NCBI RefSeq assembly: GCF_001262505.1
Contig: NZ_KQ410728.1
Coordinates: 1-64,000, forward strand
Direction: 5' to 3'
Length of the DNA stretch: 64,000 bases
DNA from: Shinella sp. SUS2
Lineage (GTDB): Bacteria; Pseudomonadota; Alphaproteobacteria; Rhizobiales; Rhizobiaceae
The position numbers and the translations under genes are program-made. The notes below the pieces were generated by a model. It had not been told where the DNA came from. It saw only the letters and a program-made list of their open reading frames with translations, and did no database searches. Below are positions 22,833 to 32,484 of the stretch, piece after piece; the first letter of the stretch is position 1; each line of letters opens with the position of its first letter.

Positions 22833-24230
22833 GTGTCCCTTCTTCGTCGAACTGCCCTTGCGCTCGCGCTCGCCACTGCCGTCAACGCCCTGCCGCAGGC
22901 AGCGCTTGCCGAAACACTGGCCGGCGCCATGGCCAAGGCCTACGAGAACAACCCCGACCTCAACGCCGCCCGCGCCGCGCTGCGCGCCATTGACGAGAAC
23001 GTCACGATTGCCAAGGCCGGCATGCGGCCGCAAGTAAGGGGGGTGGCTGAAGTCGAAGGGACCCGCACGAACCTCGATGTCCGGCCGCCTCGCGGTCTCC
23101 TCGGGCAGGCCGGCCGCCAGACGGACTACGTCGCTTCCAGTTACGGTATCACGATCAGCCAGCAGGTTTTCGACGGCTTTCAGACGCTCAACCGTGTCCG
23201 GGCAGCGGAGGCGAACGTCCTGGCGAACCGCGAGTCGCTGCGCGCCCAGGAAATCTCCATCCTTCTCGCCGCGGTCGAAGCCTATTCGAACATTGCCCGC
23301 GACCAGCAGATCGTGTCGATCCGCAAGCAGAACATCGCCTTTCTCAAGGAGCAGGTCGCTGCCGCGAATGCGCGCCTGAACGTGGGCGAGGGCACGCGCA
23401 CGGACGTCAGCCTGTCCGAGGCCGAGCTTGCCTCCGCCAAGGCGGAGCTTACCGCCGCCGTCTCCTCGCTCAAGCAGAGCGAAGCGGCCTATGTCCAGAT
23501 CGTCGGCGAGACGCCAAAAGGCATCAAGCAGCCCTCGGCAGCCAAGAAGGCCATGCCGAACTCGCTGGACAATGCTGTGGCGACGGGCATGCGCGAGAAC
23601 CCGAACATCATCGCGGCGATGCGCGGCGTCGATGCCGCCGGCTTCAATGTGAAGGAGGCCGAAGGCGCCATGTTGCCCGGCGTCTCCCTGCAGGGCAGCG
23701 TCTACAAGTCGGTCAATACGGTGGACGGCCCGGGCGACAGTCTTCAGGGCACTGTATCGGCCCGCCTTACCGTTCCGATCTATCAGGGCGGCGCCGAATA
23801 CGGCCAGATCCGCCAGGCGAAGGAGCGGCTTGGGGAAAGCCAGCTGCAGGTCGATTCCGCGCGCATGGAGGTCCAGCGCACGATCGCCTCGGCGCATGCG
23901 CAATATGAGGCTGCCAATGCCTCCATCACGGCCATCCGGGTGCAGATCGACGCGGCCAACCAGGCATTGAACGGTGTCGTCGAGGAGCGCAATGTCGGCC
24001 AGCGCACGACGCTGGACGTGCTGAATGCCCAGCAGAACGTGCTTGAAGCTCAGGAAGACCTTGCCGCCGTGCAGCGCAATGCCGTCGTCGCGAGCTATTC
24101 GCTGCTGGCTGCCACGGGCAGCCTGACGGTGCGCAGCCAGGGGCTGGAGGTCGCCGAATACCGCGCCGAGGTGCACTACGAAGCCGTCAAGGACAAGTGG
24201 TTCGGCCTGAGAACGGTCGACGGCAAGTAA
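22833..24230 (+). CDS. tolC: TolC family outer-membrane channel
   Basis: A 465-residue protein with GTG start and a signal peptide (about 1-26, ending AALAE). Two tandem OEP-type repeats are visible: the first ETLAGAMAKAYENNPDLNAARAAL-type and the second NSLDNAVATGMRENPNIIAAM, each followed by long helices (QEISILLAAVEAYSNIARDQ; MEVQRTIASAHAQYEAA). This is the trimeric exit duct for type I secretion and RND efflux. Rhizobial orthologues serve exopolysaccharide-related protein export and drug efflux. It stands alone between a methyltransferase and popZ with no linked pump genes. Confidence 0.88.
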   Translation: MSLLRRTALALALATAVNALPQAALAETLAGAMAKAYENNPDLNAARAALRAIDENVTIAKAGMRPQVRGVAEVEGTRTNLDVRPPRGLLGQAGRQTDYVASSYGITISQQVFDGFQTLNRVRAAEANVLANRESLRAQEISILLAAVEAYSNIARDQQIVSIRKQNIAFLKEQVAAANARLNVGEGTRTDVSLSEAELASAKAELTAAVSSLKQSEAAYVQIVGETPKGIKQPSAAKKAMPNSLDNAVATGMRENPNIIAAMRGVDAAGFNVKEAEGAMLPGVSLQGSVYKSVNTVDGPGDSLQGTVSARLTVPIYQGGAEYGQIRQAKERLGESQLQVDSARMEVQRTIASAHAQYEAANASITAIRVQIDAANQALNGVVEERNVGQRTTLDVLNAQQNVLEAQEDLAAVQRNAVVASYSLLAATGSLTVRSQGLEVAEYRAEVHYEAVKDKWFGLRTVDGK

Positions 24231-24262
24231 GTCCTTCCCTTTACGACGAAACGGGCTCTCCT

Positions 24263-24285
24263 GCGACCGCGCGGGATGCGGTCGC
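24263..24285 (+). terminator. Hairpin after tolC
   Basis: GCGACCGC/GCGGTCGC (24263-24270 with 24278-24285), a perfect eight-base stem with a seven-base loop, 32 bases after the tolC stop. There is no run of T afterwards. Confidence 0.4.
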
Positions 24286-24441
24286 GCGTCTTGCCCTTGG
24301 CAGGGCAAACAAATCTGTGCATCACTTGGAACACATGATTCGCGGCGATTTAGTTCGCCATCGAACTCGCCTAGGGTTTTCGTGATGTCCGGCAGGTCCC
24401 GTAGCGGCTGGCCAGGGACGCCGCAGAGAACGGGGATAGAA

Positions 24442-25206
24442 ATGGCTCAGCCAAATGTCGCGCGTGAACCGTCCATGGATGAAATCCTGGCGTCCATTCG
24501 CAAGATCATCGAGAACAACGAAGCCATGCCGGACCTTGCGGCCGATGCCGAGGACGATGGCGGCTTCGACATCACGACCGGGAGCGAGGATCGCGCCTTG
24601 CTCGATCATCCTGTTGTGGTCGAGCAGTTCCATGCCGAAGAACGGCATGCCGCCGCTGTTCAGCCGTTGCCGCGTGCCGAGCTGATGCAGGGTGGCCAGC
24701 CGGCCCTGTCGCTTGCCGATGTCGCCGCCCGGGTTCGTGCGGCCTCCGAGCGTCATGTCGCCAGCCGTGAGATGCCGGAGCCCGTTTCCGTCGAGCCGGT
24801 AGCGGCGCCGGTGCGGGAGGAAAACCCGATCGTGACCACGCGCATGGCCGCCAATGCCGGGCGTGTCGCGCCGGCCTTCGAAGCCGTCGCAAAGGCCGAA
24901 CCTGTCGCCGATGTGGCGGCGGCGCCTGCGGTCGATTTGGCCGTCGAGGAGCGCGCTGCCGAGCCGGCTGCTGCCGGCCGGGACGTCGCCGCGATCGTTT
25001 CGCCCGATGTCGGCGCGCGCGTGGCCCAGTCCTTTGGCGCGCTGGCGCAGGCGCTCGACGCCGGCCCGCGCCGCTCCTTCGACGAGATCGCCGAGGAGAT
25101 GCTGCGCCCAATGCTGCAGGAATGGCTGGACGACAACCTGCCGACGCTCGTCGAGCGGCTGGTGCGCGAGGAGATCGAACGGGTGGCGCGCGGCCCGCGC
25201 CGCTGA
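24442..25206 (+). CDS. popZ: Polar organising protein PopZ (DUF2497)
   Basis: A 254-residue protein. ATG 24442 begins MAQPNVAREPSMDEILASIRKIIE, the N-terminal PopZ helix, and the last 60 residues (EEMLRPMLQEWLDDNLPTLVERLVREEIERV) are the oligomerisation domain. Between them lies an acidic, Pro/Ala/Val-rich disordered linker. PopZ forms a polar condensate that recruits cell-cycle and chromosome-segregation factors, in rhizobia mainly at the growing pole. It lies directly upstream of valS, the usual arrangement. A GANTC site (24337-24341) lies about 100 bases upstream, a possible CcrM/GcrA input. Confidence 0.9.
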   Translation: MAQPNVAREPSMDEILASIRKIIENNEAMPDLAADAEDDGGFDITTGSEDRALLDHPVVVEQFHAEERHAAAVQPLPRAELMQGGQPALSLADVAARVRAASERHVASREMPEPVSVEPVAAPVREENPIVTTRMAANAGRVAPAFEAVAKAEPVADVAAAPAVDLAVEERAAEPAAAGRDVAAIVSPDVGARVAQSFGALAQALDAGPRRSFDEIAEEMLRPMLQEWLDDNLPTLVERLVREEIERVARGPRR

Positions 25207-25238
25207 CCGACGCCACCAAATCTCCAAAAGATTGGTTT

Positions 25239-25269
25239 AAGCCGCGCCGGAGCCTCCGGGGCGGCTTTT
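25239..25269 (+). terminator. Rho-independent terminator of popZ
   Basis: AAGCCGC/GCGGCTT outer stem (25239-25245 with 25261-25267), with an inner CCGGA/TCCGG, then TTTTC. It separates popZ from valS. Confidence 0.7.
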
Positions 25270-25345
25270 CTTCTGATATTGTTGACTTCGCCCCGGCCAT
25301 CCGGTTTAGAAAACGCAACCGACAAACAGCAGGCCACGCACGAAA

Positions 25346-28273
25346 ATGCTTGAAAAAAACTATGATTCCGCAGCGGTCGAGCCGCGCATTGCCAAGGCAT
25401 GGGAAGATGCGGACGCATTCCGCGCCGGCGAGGGCGCAAAGCCCGGCGCCGAGACCTTCACCATCGTGATCCCGCCGCCGAACGTGACGGGCTCGCTGCA
25501 TATGGGCCACGCGCTCAACAACACCCTGCAGGACATCATGGTCCGCTTCGAGCGCATGCGCGGCAAGGACGTGCTGTGGCAGCCGGGCATGGACCATGCC
25601 GGCATCGCGACGCAGATGGTCGTCGAGCGCAAGCTCGCCGCCGAAAAGCTGCCGGGCCGGCGCGAGATGGGCCGCGAGGCCTTCGTCGAGAAGGTCTGGG
25701 AGTGGAAGGCGGAATCGGGCGGCCTGATCTTCAATCAGCTGAAGCGCCTCGGCGCCTCCTGCGACTGGTCGCGTGAGCGCTTCACCATGGACGAGGGCCT
25801 GTCCGATGCCGTCCTCGAGGTCTTCGTCTCGCTCTACAAGGAAGGCCTGATCTATCGCGGCAAGCGGCTGGTCAACTGGGACCCGAAATTCGAAACGGCG
25901 ATTTCCGACCTCGAAGTCGAGAACAAGGAAGTCGACGGCCATATGTGGCACTTCAAGTACCCGCTCGCCGGCGGGGAAACCTACACCTATGTCGAGAAGG
26001 ACGCCGACGGCAACGTCGTCTTCCAGGAAGAGCGCGACTACATTTCCATCGCGACCACGCGCCCGGAAACGATGCTGGGTGATGGCGCTGTCGCCGTGCA
26101 TCCCTCCGACGAGCGTTATGCGCCGATCGTCGGCAAACTCTGCGAGATTCCGGTCGGCCCGAAGGCGCATCGCCGCCTCATCCCGATCATCACCGACGAA
26201 TATCCGGAGCCCGATTTCGGTTCCGGCGCGGTCAAGATCACCGGGGCTCATGATTTCAACGACTACCAGGTCGCCCGTCGCAACAACATTCCGCTCTACC
26301 GCCTGATGGACACACGCGCCGCCCTGCGCGCCGACGGCGAGCCCTATGCGTTCTACGCCGCGCAGGCGCTCGACATCGCAAAGACCGGCCATGTGCCGAA
26401 CGAGGCCGAGGTCGACGACATCAACCTCGTTCCCGACGAGTATCGCGGCCTCGATCGCTATGAGGCCCGCAAGCGTATCGTCGATGCGATCAATGCCGAG
26501 GGCCTCGCCGTCACCGTCAAGGATGCCGAAGGCAACGACGTACCCTTCGTCGAGAACAAGAAGGTCATGCAGCCGTTCGGTGACCGCTCCGGCGTCGTCA
26601 TCGAGCCGATGCTGACCGACCAGTGGTTCGCCGACGCCGCGACGCTGGCCAAGCCCGCCATCGCGTCCGTCCGCGAGGGCCGCACCAATTTCGTGCCGAA
26701 GAACTGGGAAAAGACCTATTTCGACTGGATGGAAAACATCGAGCCGTGGTGCATTTCGCGCCAGCTCTGGTGGGGCCACCAGATCCCGGCCTGGTACGGT
26801 CCGGATGGGCAGGTCTTCGTCGAGAAGACCGAGGAAGAGGCGCTGCACGCCGCCATCCAGCACTACATCGCCCATGAAGGCCCCTGGAAGGCCTGGGTCG
26901 AGGAGAAGCTGGAGAATTTTGCGCCGGGCGATATCCTGACGCGCGACGAGGACGTGCTCGACACCTGGTTCTCGTCCGCCCTCTGGCCGTTCTCGACGCT
27001 CGGCTGGCCGGAACAGACGCCGGAACTGGCAAAATACTACCAGACCGACGTGCTCGTCACCGGCTTCGACATCATCTTCTTCTGGGTTGCCCGCATGATG
27101 ATGATGGGCCTGCACCTGATGAAGGACGAATACGGCAACCCGATCGAGCCGTTCCACACCGTCTATGTCCACGCCCTGGTGCGCGACAAGAACGGGCAGA
27201 AGATGTCGAAGTCGAAGGGCAACGTCATCGATCCGCTCGAACTGATCGACGAATACGGCGCGGATGCGCTGCGCTTCACGTTGGCCATCATGGCCGCGCA
27301 GGGCCGCGACGTGAAGCTCGATCCGGCCCGCATCGCCGGCTACCGCAACTTCGGCACCAAGCTGTGGAACGCCACGCGCTTTGCCGAGATGAACGGCGTC
27401 GCGTCCGATCCGAAATTCGTGCCGGAAGCGGCCTCGCTGACGATCAATCGCTGGATCCTGACGGAACTCGCCCGTACGGCGCGGGACGTCACGGAGGCGA
27501 TCGAGACCTATCGTTTCAATGACGCGGCGAGCACGCTCTACCGCTTCGTCTGGAACCAGTTCTGTGACTGGTATCTGGAGCTTCTAAAGCCGGTGTTCAG
27601 CGGCGAGGATGCGGCTGCCAAGGCGGAATCGCAGGCCTGCGCGGCCTATGTCCTGGAGGAGATCTACAAGCTCCTGCACCCGTTCATGCCTTTCATGACG
27701 GAAGAGCTCTGGGCGCATACGGCCGGCGAGGGCAAGACCCGCGACACGCTGGTCTGCCACGCCGAGTGGCCGTCGCCGGCCTATGGCGACGAGGCGGCGG
27801 CCGACGAGATCAACTGGCTGATCGACCTCGTTTCCGGCATCCGCTCGGTGCGCGCGGAAATGAACGTGCCGCCGAGTGCGACGGCCCCGCTCGTCATGGT
27901 CGATGCCAATGCGATGACGAAGAAGCGCCTCGAAACGCACGATTCAGCCATCCGCCGCCTTGCCCGCGTCGAGCAGATCCGCCTGGAGGACACGGCGCCC
28001 AAGGGGGCCGCACAGATCGTCGTCGGTGAGGCGACCGCCTGCCTGCCGCTCGGCACGCTGATCGACCTGGCAGCCGAAAAGGCGCGCCTCGAAAAGGCGA
28101 TCGAGAAGGCGAAGGCGGAAGCCACACGCATTCAGGCCAAGCTGTCGAACGAGAAGTTCGTCGCGAATGCCAAGCCTGACGTGGTGGAAGCCGAGCGCGA
28201 ACGCTTCGCCGAACTGGAACAACAGCTCGCCAGCCTGGCGGTGGCGCTCGCCCGCGTTAGCGAAGCTGGCTGA
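25346..28273 (+). CDS. valS: Valyl-tRNA synthetase
   Basis: A 975-residue class Ia aminoacyl-tRNA synthetase, of usual length. The HIGH-like signature PPNVTGSLHMGH is at 45-55 and KMSKS at 619-623. The editing domain between them contains TTRPETMLGDGAVAV. The C-terminal arm ends in a coiled coil (AEKARLEKAIEKAKAEATRI) that is typical of ValRS. It charges tRNA-Val in the cytosol. A strong terminator follows at 28302. Confidence 0.97.
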   Translation: MLEKNYDSAAVEPRIAKAWEDADAFRAGEGAKPGAETFTIVIPPPNVTGSLHMGHALNNTLQDIMVRFERMRGKDVLWQPGMDHAGIATQMVVERKLAAEKLPGRREMGREAFVEKVWEWKAESGGLIFNQLKRLGASCDWSRERFTMDEGLSDAVLEVFVSLYKEGLIYRGKRLVNWDPKFETAISDLEVENKEVDGHMWHFKYPLAGGETYTYVEKDADGNVVFQEERDYISIATTRPETMLGDGAVAVHPSDERYAPIVGKLCEIPVGPKAHRRLIPIITDEYPEPDFGSGAVKITGAHDFNDYQVARRNNIPLYRLMDTRAALRADGEPYAFYAAQALDIAKTGHVPNEAEVDDINLVPDEYRGLDRYEARKRIVDAINAEGLAVTVKDAEGNDVPFVENKKVMQPFGDRSGVVIEPMLTDQWFADAATLAKPAIASVREGRTNFVPKNWEKTYFDWMENIEPWCISRQLWWGHQIPAWYGPDGQVFVEKTEEEALHAAIQHYIAHEGPWKAWVEEKLENFAPGDILTRDEDVLDTWFSSALWPFSTLGWPEQTPELAKYYQTDVLVTGFDIIFFWVARMMMMGLHLMKDEYGNPIEPFHTVYVHALVRDKNGQKMSKSKGNVIDPLELIDEYGADALRFTLAIMAAQGRDVKLDPARIAGYRNFGTKLWNATRFAEMNGVASDPKFVPEAASLTINRWILTELARTARDVTEAIETYRFNDAASTLYRFVWNQFCDWYLELLKPVFSGEDAAAKAESQACAAYVLEEIYKLLHPFMPFMTEELWAHTAGEGKTRDTLVCHAEWPSPAYGDEAAADEINWLIDLVSGIRSVRAEMNVPPSATAPLVMVDANAMTKKRLETHDSAIRRLARVEQIRLEDTAPKGAAQIVVGEATACLPLGTLIDLAAEKARLEKAIEKAKAEATRIQAKLSNEKFVANAKPDVVEAERERFAELEQQLASLAVALARVSEAG

Positions 28274-28301
28274 TTCCCCTCAGATTTATCTGGGAACGAT
28301 G

Positions 28302-28332
28302 AAAACCGCGCCGGAATCTCCGGCGCGGTTTT
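28302..28332 (+). terminator. Rho-independent terminator of valS
   Basis: A perfect 13-base-pair stem (28302-28314 with 28320-28332) with a five-base loop, ending in TTTT. Very strong. Confidence 0.85.
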
Positions 28333-28631
28333 CTATTCGCCGGTTATCCCGCAAAATTCCGACTGTCTCCCAAATGTAACAGGTCATTATCGCTATAGAA
28401 AAGATAACTCTTTATTAGCGGAAACGTCCCTACTGTTTGAAAAATCATTTCAGGCCGCTCAACTGCTGAGGGGCTTCATGAAAAGCTTACGTAATTTTTT
28501 GAATACCCACTGGAAGTTAGGGGCAAAAACTGGGGTTTGCCAATCTCGTGGTCCTCTTCGATAGTCGGGGTGGAGAGGCGGGACGCAGAGGCAGCTGCGA
28601 TTTGCGCCGGCGTTGCGCAGGGGAGGATTGC
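28333..28631. other. AT-rich leader region upstream of the FadL-type gene
   Basis: About 300 bases without a gene. The region 28380-28510 is AT-rich compared with the surroundings (e.g. GCTATAGAAAAGATAAC) and probably holds the promoter of the porin gene. No riboswitch or operator could be recognised. Confidence 0.4.
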
Positions 28632-29885
28632 ATGAACCGGAAGAACATCAGCCTTGGAGGGATGACGGCGCTTGCCCTGCTGGCGGCGACATCCGCACAG
28701 GCGGGCGGCCTGGAGCGTGGCGGGTACAATATCGACCTGCTGTTCGATCCCTCGGACTACATCTTCGAATCGGCGGTGACCTTCGTCAATCCGCAGCGCG
28801 ACATGAACAACGTCCGCGACAACATTCCCCTCGACGGCGACCTGAACGGCCTGCCGAACAACGGCATTCGCGATACGGAAAGCTACTGGGTGCCGCGCAT
28901 CGGCTTCAAGGCGGCGATCACCGATTCCATCGACTGCATGGCCGATTATTCCCAGCCCTGGGGCGCGCATATCAATCCCGGCCGCAACTGGGCGGGGGCC
29001 AACGACAATGTCGAGACCAAGATCGAGAGCCATAACTACGCGGCGACCTGCTCCTACTCCTTCGATATGGGGCCGGGCCAGTTCCGTGTGATTGGCGGCG
29101 GCTTCTACCAGGAGGTCTCCGGCTTCAAGGATCGTCTCGTCTTCGCCATGCCCGAGGGCTCGCCGTTGAACGGCATGGGCCGTCTCAAGCTGGAGGGTGA
29201 GGGCTGGGGCTGGCGCGCCGGCATCGCCTACGAGATCGAGGAATATGCGCTGCGCACCAGCCTCGTTTACAACAGCGCGGTGAAGCTCGACGACATCACC
29301 GGCACCATGGACCTGCGCCAGGTTCCCGGCGCGGTTCTGCCGGGCTTTGCCGGCGTCAACACGCCGGTCTTCGGCTCCGCCGACATGCCCGATTCACTGG
29401 AGTTCAAGTTCCAGACGGGCATCGCGCCGGACTGGCTGGCCTTCGGCTCGATCAAGTGGACCGACTGGAGCCAGCTGCAGAGCCTGCCCTTCTGCCCGAT
29501 CGCCACGCGCGGTGTCGACTGCCGCACGAGCGGCCCGACGGAAGTGACTTCGCTCGATCTGCTCTACCGCGACGGCTGGACCGTTTCGGGCGGCGTCGGC
29601 CACAAGTTCAACGACAAGCTCAGCGGCGCCCTGAGCCTGACCTGGGACCGCGGCACGGGCACCGGCATCGGTGCGCATACCGACACCTGGACCGTCGGAA
29701 CGGGCCTTTCCTACGCGGCAAACGAGAATGTCGAGTTCCGTCTGAGCGGCGCGCTGGGCATCCTGACGAGCGGCTCCTCCGGTCAGGTCGTCAAGGACGG
29801 CCGTACCTTCGGCCGCCGCGTCTCCTATGACTTCGACAATGACCTGGTGACGGCGATCTCCACGTCGCTGAAGATCAAGTTCTGA
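28632..29885 (+). CDS. OmpP1/FadL-family outer-membrane transporter
   Basis: A 417-residue protein. ATG 28632 follows GGGGAGGATTGC and starts a signal peptide of about 24 residues ending SAQA. The mature N-terminus GGLERGGYNIDLLFDPSDY is the hatch region of FadL-type porins; SADMPDSLEFKFQTGIAPDWLAFGSIKWTDWS is a late barrel motif. The chain ends in a C-terminal Phe as outer-membrane barrels do. The family imports long-chain fatty acids and other hydrophobic compounds. It is monocistronic with its own terminator. Confidence 0.85.
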   Translation: MNRKNISLGGMTALALLAATSAQAGGLERGGYNIDLLFDPSDYIFESAVTFVNPQRDMNNVRDNIPLDGDLNGLPNNGIRDTESYWVPRIGFKAAITDSIDCMADYSQPWGAHINPGRNWAGANDNVETKIESHNYAATCSYSFDMGPGQFRVIGGGFYQEVSGFKDRLVFAMPEGSPLNGMGRLKLEGEGWGWRAGIAYEIEEYALRTSLVYNSAVKLDDITGTMDLRQVPGAVLPGFAGVNTPVFGSADMPDSLEFKFQTGIAPDWLAFGSIKWTDWSQLQSLPFCPIATRGVDCRTSGPTEVTSLDLLYRDGWTVSGGVGHKFNDKLSGALSLTWDRGTGTGIGAHTDTWTVGTGLSYAANENVEFRLSGALGILTSGSSGQVVKDGRTFGRRVSYDFDNDLVTAISTSLKIKF

Positions 29886-29912
29886 TCTGGCGGACCAAAA
29901 CGATCAGAATCG

Positions 29913-29942
29913 GGCCCGGTGTCATCACCGGGCCCTTTTTCT
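29913..29942 (+). terminator. Rho-independent terminator after the FadL-type gene
   Basis: GGGCCCGGTG/CACCGGGCCC stem (29913-29922 with 29927-29936), TCAT loop and a T-tract (29937-29941). Confidence 0.85.
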
Positions 29943-30248
29943 TGGTTAATACTTCGTTGCTTCACGGCAGGCTTGATGGGAAGAACACAGCGACGCCTGA
30001 AAATATGTGATGGAATCGCAACACTTTTTTTCCCAGAGTTTGCTACACCTTCAGGGAAGCGACGAAATGTCCATTTCCCGCCACAAACGGGGCGCAGCGA
30101 TACGGACATGTAGACGCGTGGAACCGCGCCCAAGGAAACGATGAGCCAGCCGATGTCATTGCCGCCGGAGTTGCCGGAAAACCGCACGAAAGTCGTGCAT
30201 TCCCGGTTTGGCGGAAGGAACAAGGTTCGGCGCGGAATTGTAGAAGTG
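29943..30248. other. Upstream region of exoR
   Basis: About 300 bases, AT-richer around 29943-30050, with no gene. An open frame in phase with exoR reaches 30141 but lacks resemblance to ExoR. Probably the promoter and leader of exoR; no operator recognised. Confidence 0.4.
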
Positions 30249-31052
30249 ATGCCGAAGTCCGAGTTGATGCCGATGAAAGTAATGGTATTGGGTCTTTGTC
30301 TCTCGCTCTCCTTTGGAGCGGCGTCTCAGGCTCTCGCATTCGATCCCCAATCCGGCGTCAGCAAGGAAAGCGGGCCCTTCGATCTCTTCAAGTTCGGTTT
30401 CTTCTCCTACAAGGAGGGGCGCAAGAGCGATGCCGTCGAGGCGTACCGCTATGCGGCCGAAAAGGGCCATACCGGCTCGCGCTGGGCGCTCGCCAACATG
30501 TATGCCGATGGTGACGGCGTACCGGAAAACGACCTCGAAGCCTTCAAGATGTACAGCGAGATCGCCCAGGCCGGCGTCGAGCCGGGCTCGGAAGACACCG
30601 GCTATTTTGCCAATGCGCTGATTGCGCTTGCCAGCTACTATCGTCGTGGCATTCCCGACAGCCCCGTCAAGATCGACATGACGCAGGCCCGCCAGCTCTA
30701 TTTCCAGGCGGCTTCCGCCTTCGGCATTCCCGAGGCCCAGTTCCAGCTCGGCCGCATGATGCTCTCGGGCGAGGGCGGCAGCGTCAGCGTGCATCAGGCC
30801 AAGAAGTGGCTGAACCGCGCCCGCAACAATGGCCATGCCGGCGCCATGGGCCTGTTCGGCAACATCCTTTTCCAGGAAGGCCAGACGGCCCGCGGGCTTG
30901 CCTTCATGACCGCCGCGCTCGATCATTGCCCGCCGAAGGACTGCGGCTGGCTGCAGGCCACGCAGGAAGAAGCCTTCTCCGTCGCCAGCGAGGCTGATCG
31001 CCGCAAGGGCGTCGCACTGGCGCAAAGCATCCGGTTCAATCCGGAAGAATAG
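30249..31052 (+). CDS. exoR: ExoR, periplasmic Sel1-repeat regulator of exopolysaccharide synthesis
   Basis: A 267-residue protein if started at ATG 30249, the length of the Sinorhizobium protein; ATG 30273 is an alternative. A signal peptide ends at ALA before FDPQSG. The mature part is a run of Sel1-type repeats (AVEAYRYAAEKGHTGSRWALANMY, ASAFGIPEAQFQLGRMMLSGEG, KWLNRARNNGHAGAMGLFGN), with ESGPFDLFKFGFFSYK at the front. In rhizobia ExoR binds the ExoS sensor in the periplasm and represses ChvI-dependent succinoglycan and motility switching; acid-triggered cleavage relieves it. It is next to xthA as in related genomes. Confidence 0.92.
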   Translation: MPKSELMPMKVMVLGLCLSLSFGAASQALAFDPQSGVSKESGPFDLFKFGFFSYKEGRKSDAVEAYRYAAEKGHTGSRWALANMYADGDGVPENDLEAFKMYSEIAQAGVEPGSEDTGYFANALIALASYYRRGIPDSPVKIDMTQARQLYFQAASAFGIPEAQFQLGRMMLSGEGGSVSVHQAKKWLNRARNNGHAGAMGLFGNILFQEGQTARGLAFMTAALDHCPPKDCGWLQATQEEAFSVASEADRRKGVALAQSIRFNPEE

Positions 31053-31106
31053 TTTTCAGGAAAATTTGAGGCCGGTTTGCGCCCGCAGGTCTGCGGGCCG
31101 GGCGTA

Positions 31107-31904
31107 TCAGGCCGCGTAATCCAGCACGGCCACCACGGGAACGTGGTCGGACGGCTTTTCCCAGTTGCGCACATGCTTCTCGACCGCGGTCGAGACGAGG
31201 CGATCGGAGGCTTCGGCCGACAGCATGAGGTGGTCGATGCGGATGCCGAAATTCTTCGGCCAGCAGCCACCCTGGTAATCCCAGAACGTATAATGCGGCA
31301 CGGCGTCGGTCGAGGCGCGCACGGCATCCAGCAAACCGAGGTTTTCGAGACGCCGGAAGGCCTGGCGGGTGGGCGGCAGGTAGAGCGCGTCCCGCTGCCA
31401 GACCTTGACGTCCCAGCAGTCGTGCGGCTCGGGAATGACATTGTAGTCGCCGGCAAGGATCAGCGGTTCCTCCAGCGCCAGCCGGTCCTCGGCAAAGGCG
31501 ATCAGCCGGTCCATCCAGGAAAGCTTATAGGGGAACTTGACGGGATCGTCCGCCGGGTTGCCGTTCGGCAGGTAGAGTGAGCAGAAACGGATGACGCCGC
31601 CTTCGACGGAGAAGACACCCTCGATGAAGCGGGACTGCTCGTCGCCGTCACCGCCGGGAAGGCCGCGGTTCACCTCGTCGGGGCGGATCTTCGAGAGCAG
31701 GGCGACGCCGTTGAAGCCCTTCTGGCCATGCGTCTCGACGTGATAGCCGAGCGCTTCGATCTCACCGCGTGGAAATCCCTCGTCGACCGTCTTGATTTCC
31801 TGGAGCCCGACAATGTCAGGATTGGATTCCTTCAGCCATGCGACGAGATTGTCGATGCGCGCCCGCACGCCGTTGATGTTCCAGGTGGCAATCTTGATCG
31901 GCAT
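31107..31904 (-). CDS. xthA: Exodeoxyribonuclease III
   Basis: A 265-residue AP endonuclease/3'-5' exonuclease of the Mg-dependent EEP family. Visible are WNINGVRARI at 8-17, LQEIK with the metal-binding Glu at 36, GDYNVIPEPHD, the late RIDHLMLS and SDHVPVVA with the catalytic His. It works in base excision repair. It converges with exoR and lies downstream of erpA in the same direction. Confidence 0.93.
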   Translation of the reverse strand: MPIKIATWNINGVRARIDNLVAWLKESNPDIVGLQEIKTVDEGFPRGEIEALGYHVETHGQKGFNGVALLSKIRPDEVNRGLPGGDGDEQSRFIEGVFSVEGGVIRFCSLYLPNGNPADDPVKFPYKLSWMDRLIAFAEDRLALEEPLILAGDYNVIPEPHDCWDVKVWQRDALYLPPTRQAFRRLENLGLLDAVRASTDAVPHYTFWDYQGGCWPKNFGIRIDHLMLSAEASDRLVSTAVEKHVRNWEKPSDHVPVVAVLDYAA

Positions 31905-31933
31905 GCGGGTTCCCGTCTTGGTTTTCTGAAAGG

Positions 31934-32266
31934 TCAGATCGAGAAGCTGGTGCCGCAGCCGCAGCTGGCGACGGCATTCGGATTCTTGATCTGGAAGGAC
32001 TGGCCGAGCAGGTTATCGACGAAATCGATCTCGGACCCGTCCATGTAGACGAGGGAGAGCTGGTCGATCAGCACCTTCGCATTGTCGCGCTCGAGCACCA
32101 TGTCATCGTCCTGCTGGTCCTCGACGAGGTCGAATTTGTAGGAGAAGCCGGAACAGCCGCCGCCTTCCACGGAGACGCGCAGCGCCTGCTTTTCGGGCGA
32201 CGCTGTGAGGATCGACGCGATGCGCCGGACGGCGGCGTCGGAAATGGTAACGGACTTGTCGGTCAT
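31934..32266 (-). CDS. erpA: Iron-sulfur cluster insertion protein, HesB/IscA/ErpA family
   Basis: A 110-residue A-type carrier. The three conserved Cys are present: C38 in EGGGCSGF, and C102 and C104 in ASCGCGTSF. It carries Fe-S clusters to target enzymes in the cytosol. A gene of this type divergent from dgt is the standard rhizobial order. It is followed by xthA after 29 bases, so both may be co-transcribed. Confidence 0.88.
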   Translation of the reverse strand: MTDKSVTISDAAVRRIASILTASPEKQALRVSVEGGGCSGFSYKFDLVEDQQDDDMVLERDNAKVLIDQLSLVYMDGSEIDFVDNLLGQSFQIKNPNAVASCGCGTSFSI

Positions 32267-32484
32267 GTCTGCCTCCTACCGGGGTCAAGATCCGGAGAGA
32301 ATCGCTATCCTTCGAAGACGGCGCCTTTACCGTCCCTGGCGTCGCCCGCTGCGGGCCGTCTTATACAAATCCTTGAAAAGGCTTGTATTTCAAGCTCGGC
32401 TTGCAGCCGGACTTGCCGCTGTGCACACTATAGGTATGAAGGCATTGCGGCCGCGTCAATGGGCGGCGTGAATGCAGGTGAAGA

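Noticed and set aside
22701..24308. 535-residue minus-strand open frame
   Set aside because: Shadow of tolC.
24572..27172. 866-residue minus-strand open frame
   Set aside because: Antisense to popZ and valS; the plus-strand genes have clear family motifs and this has none.
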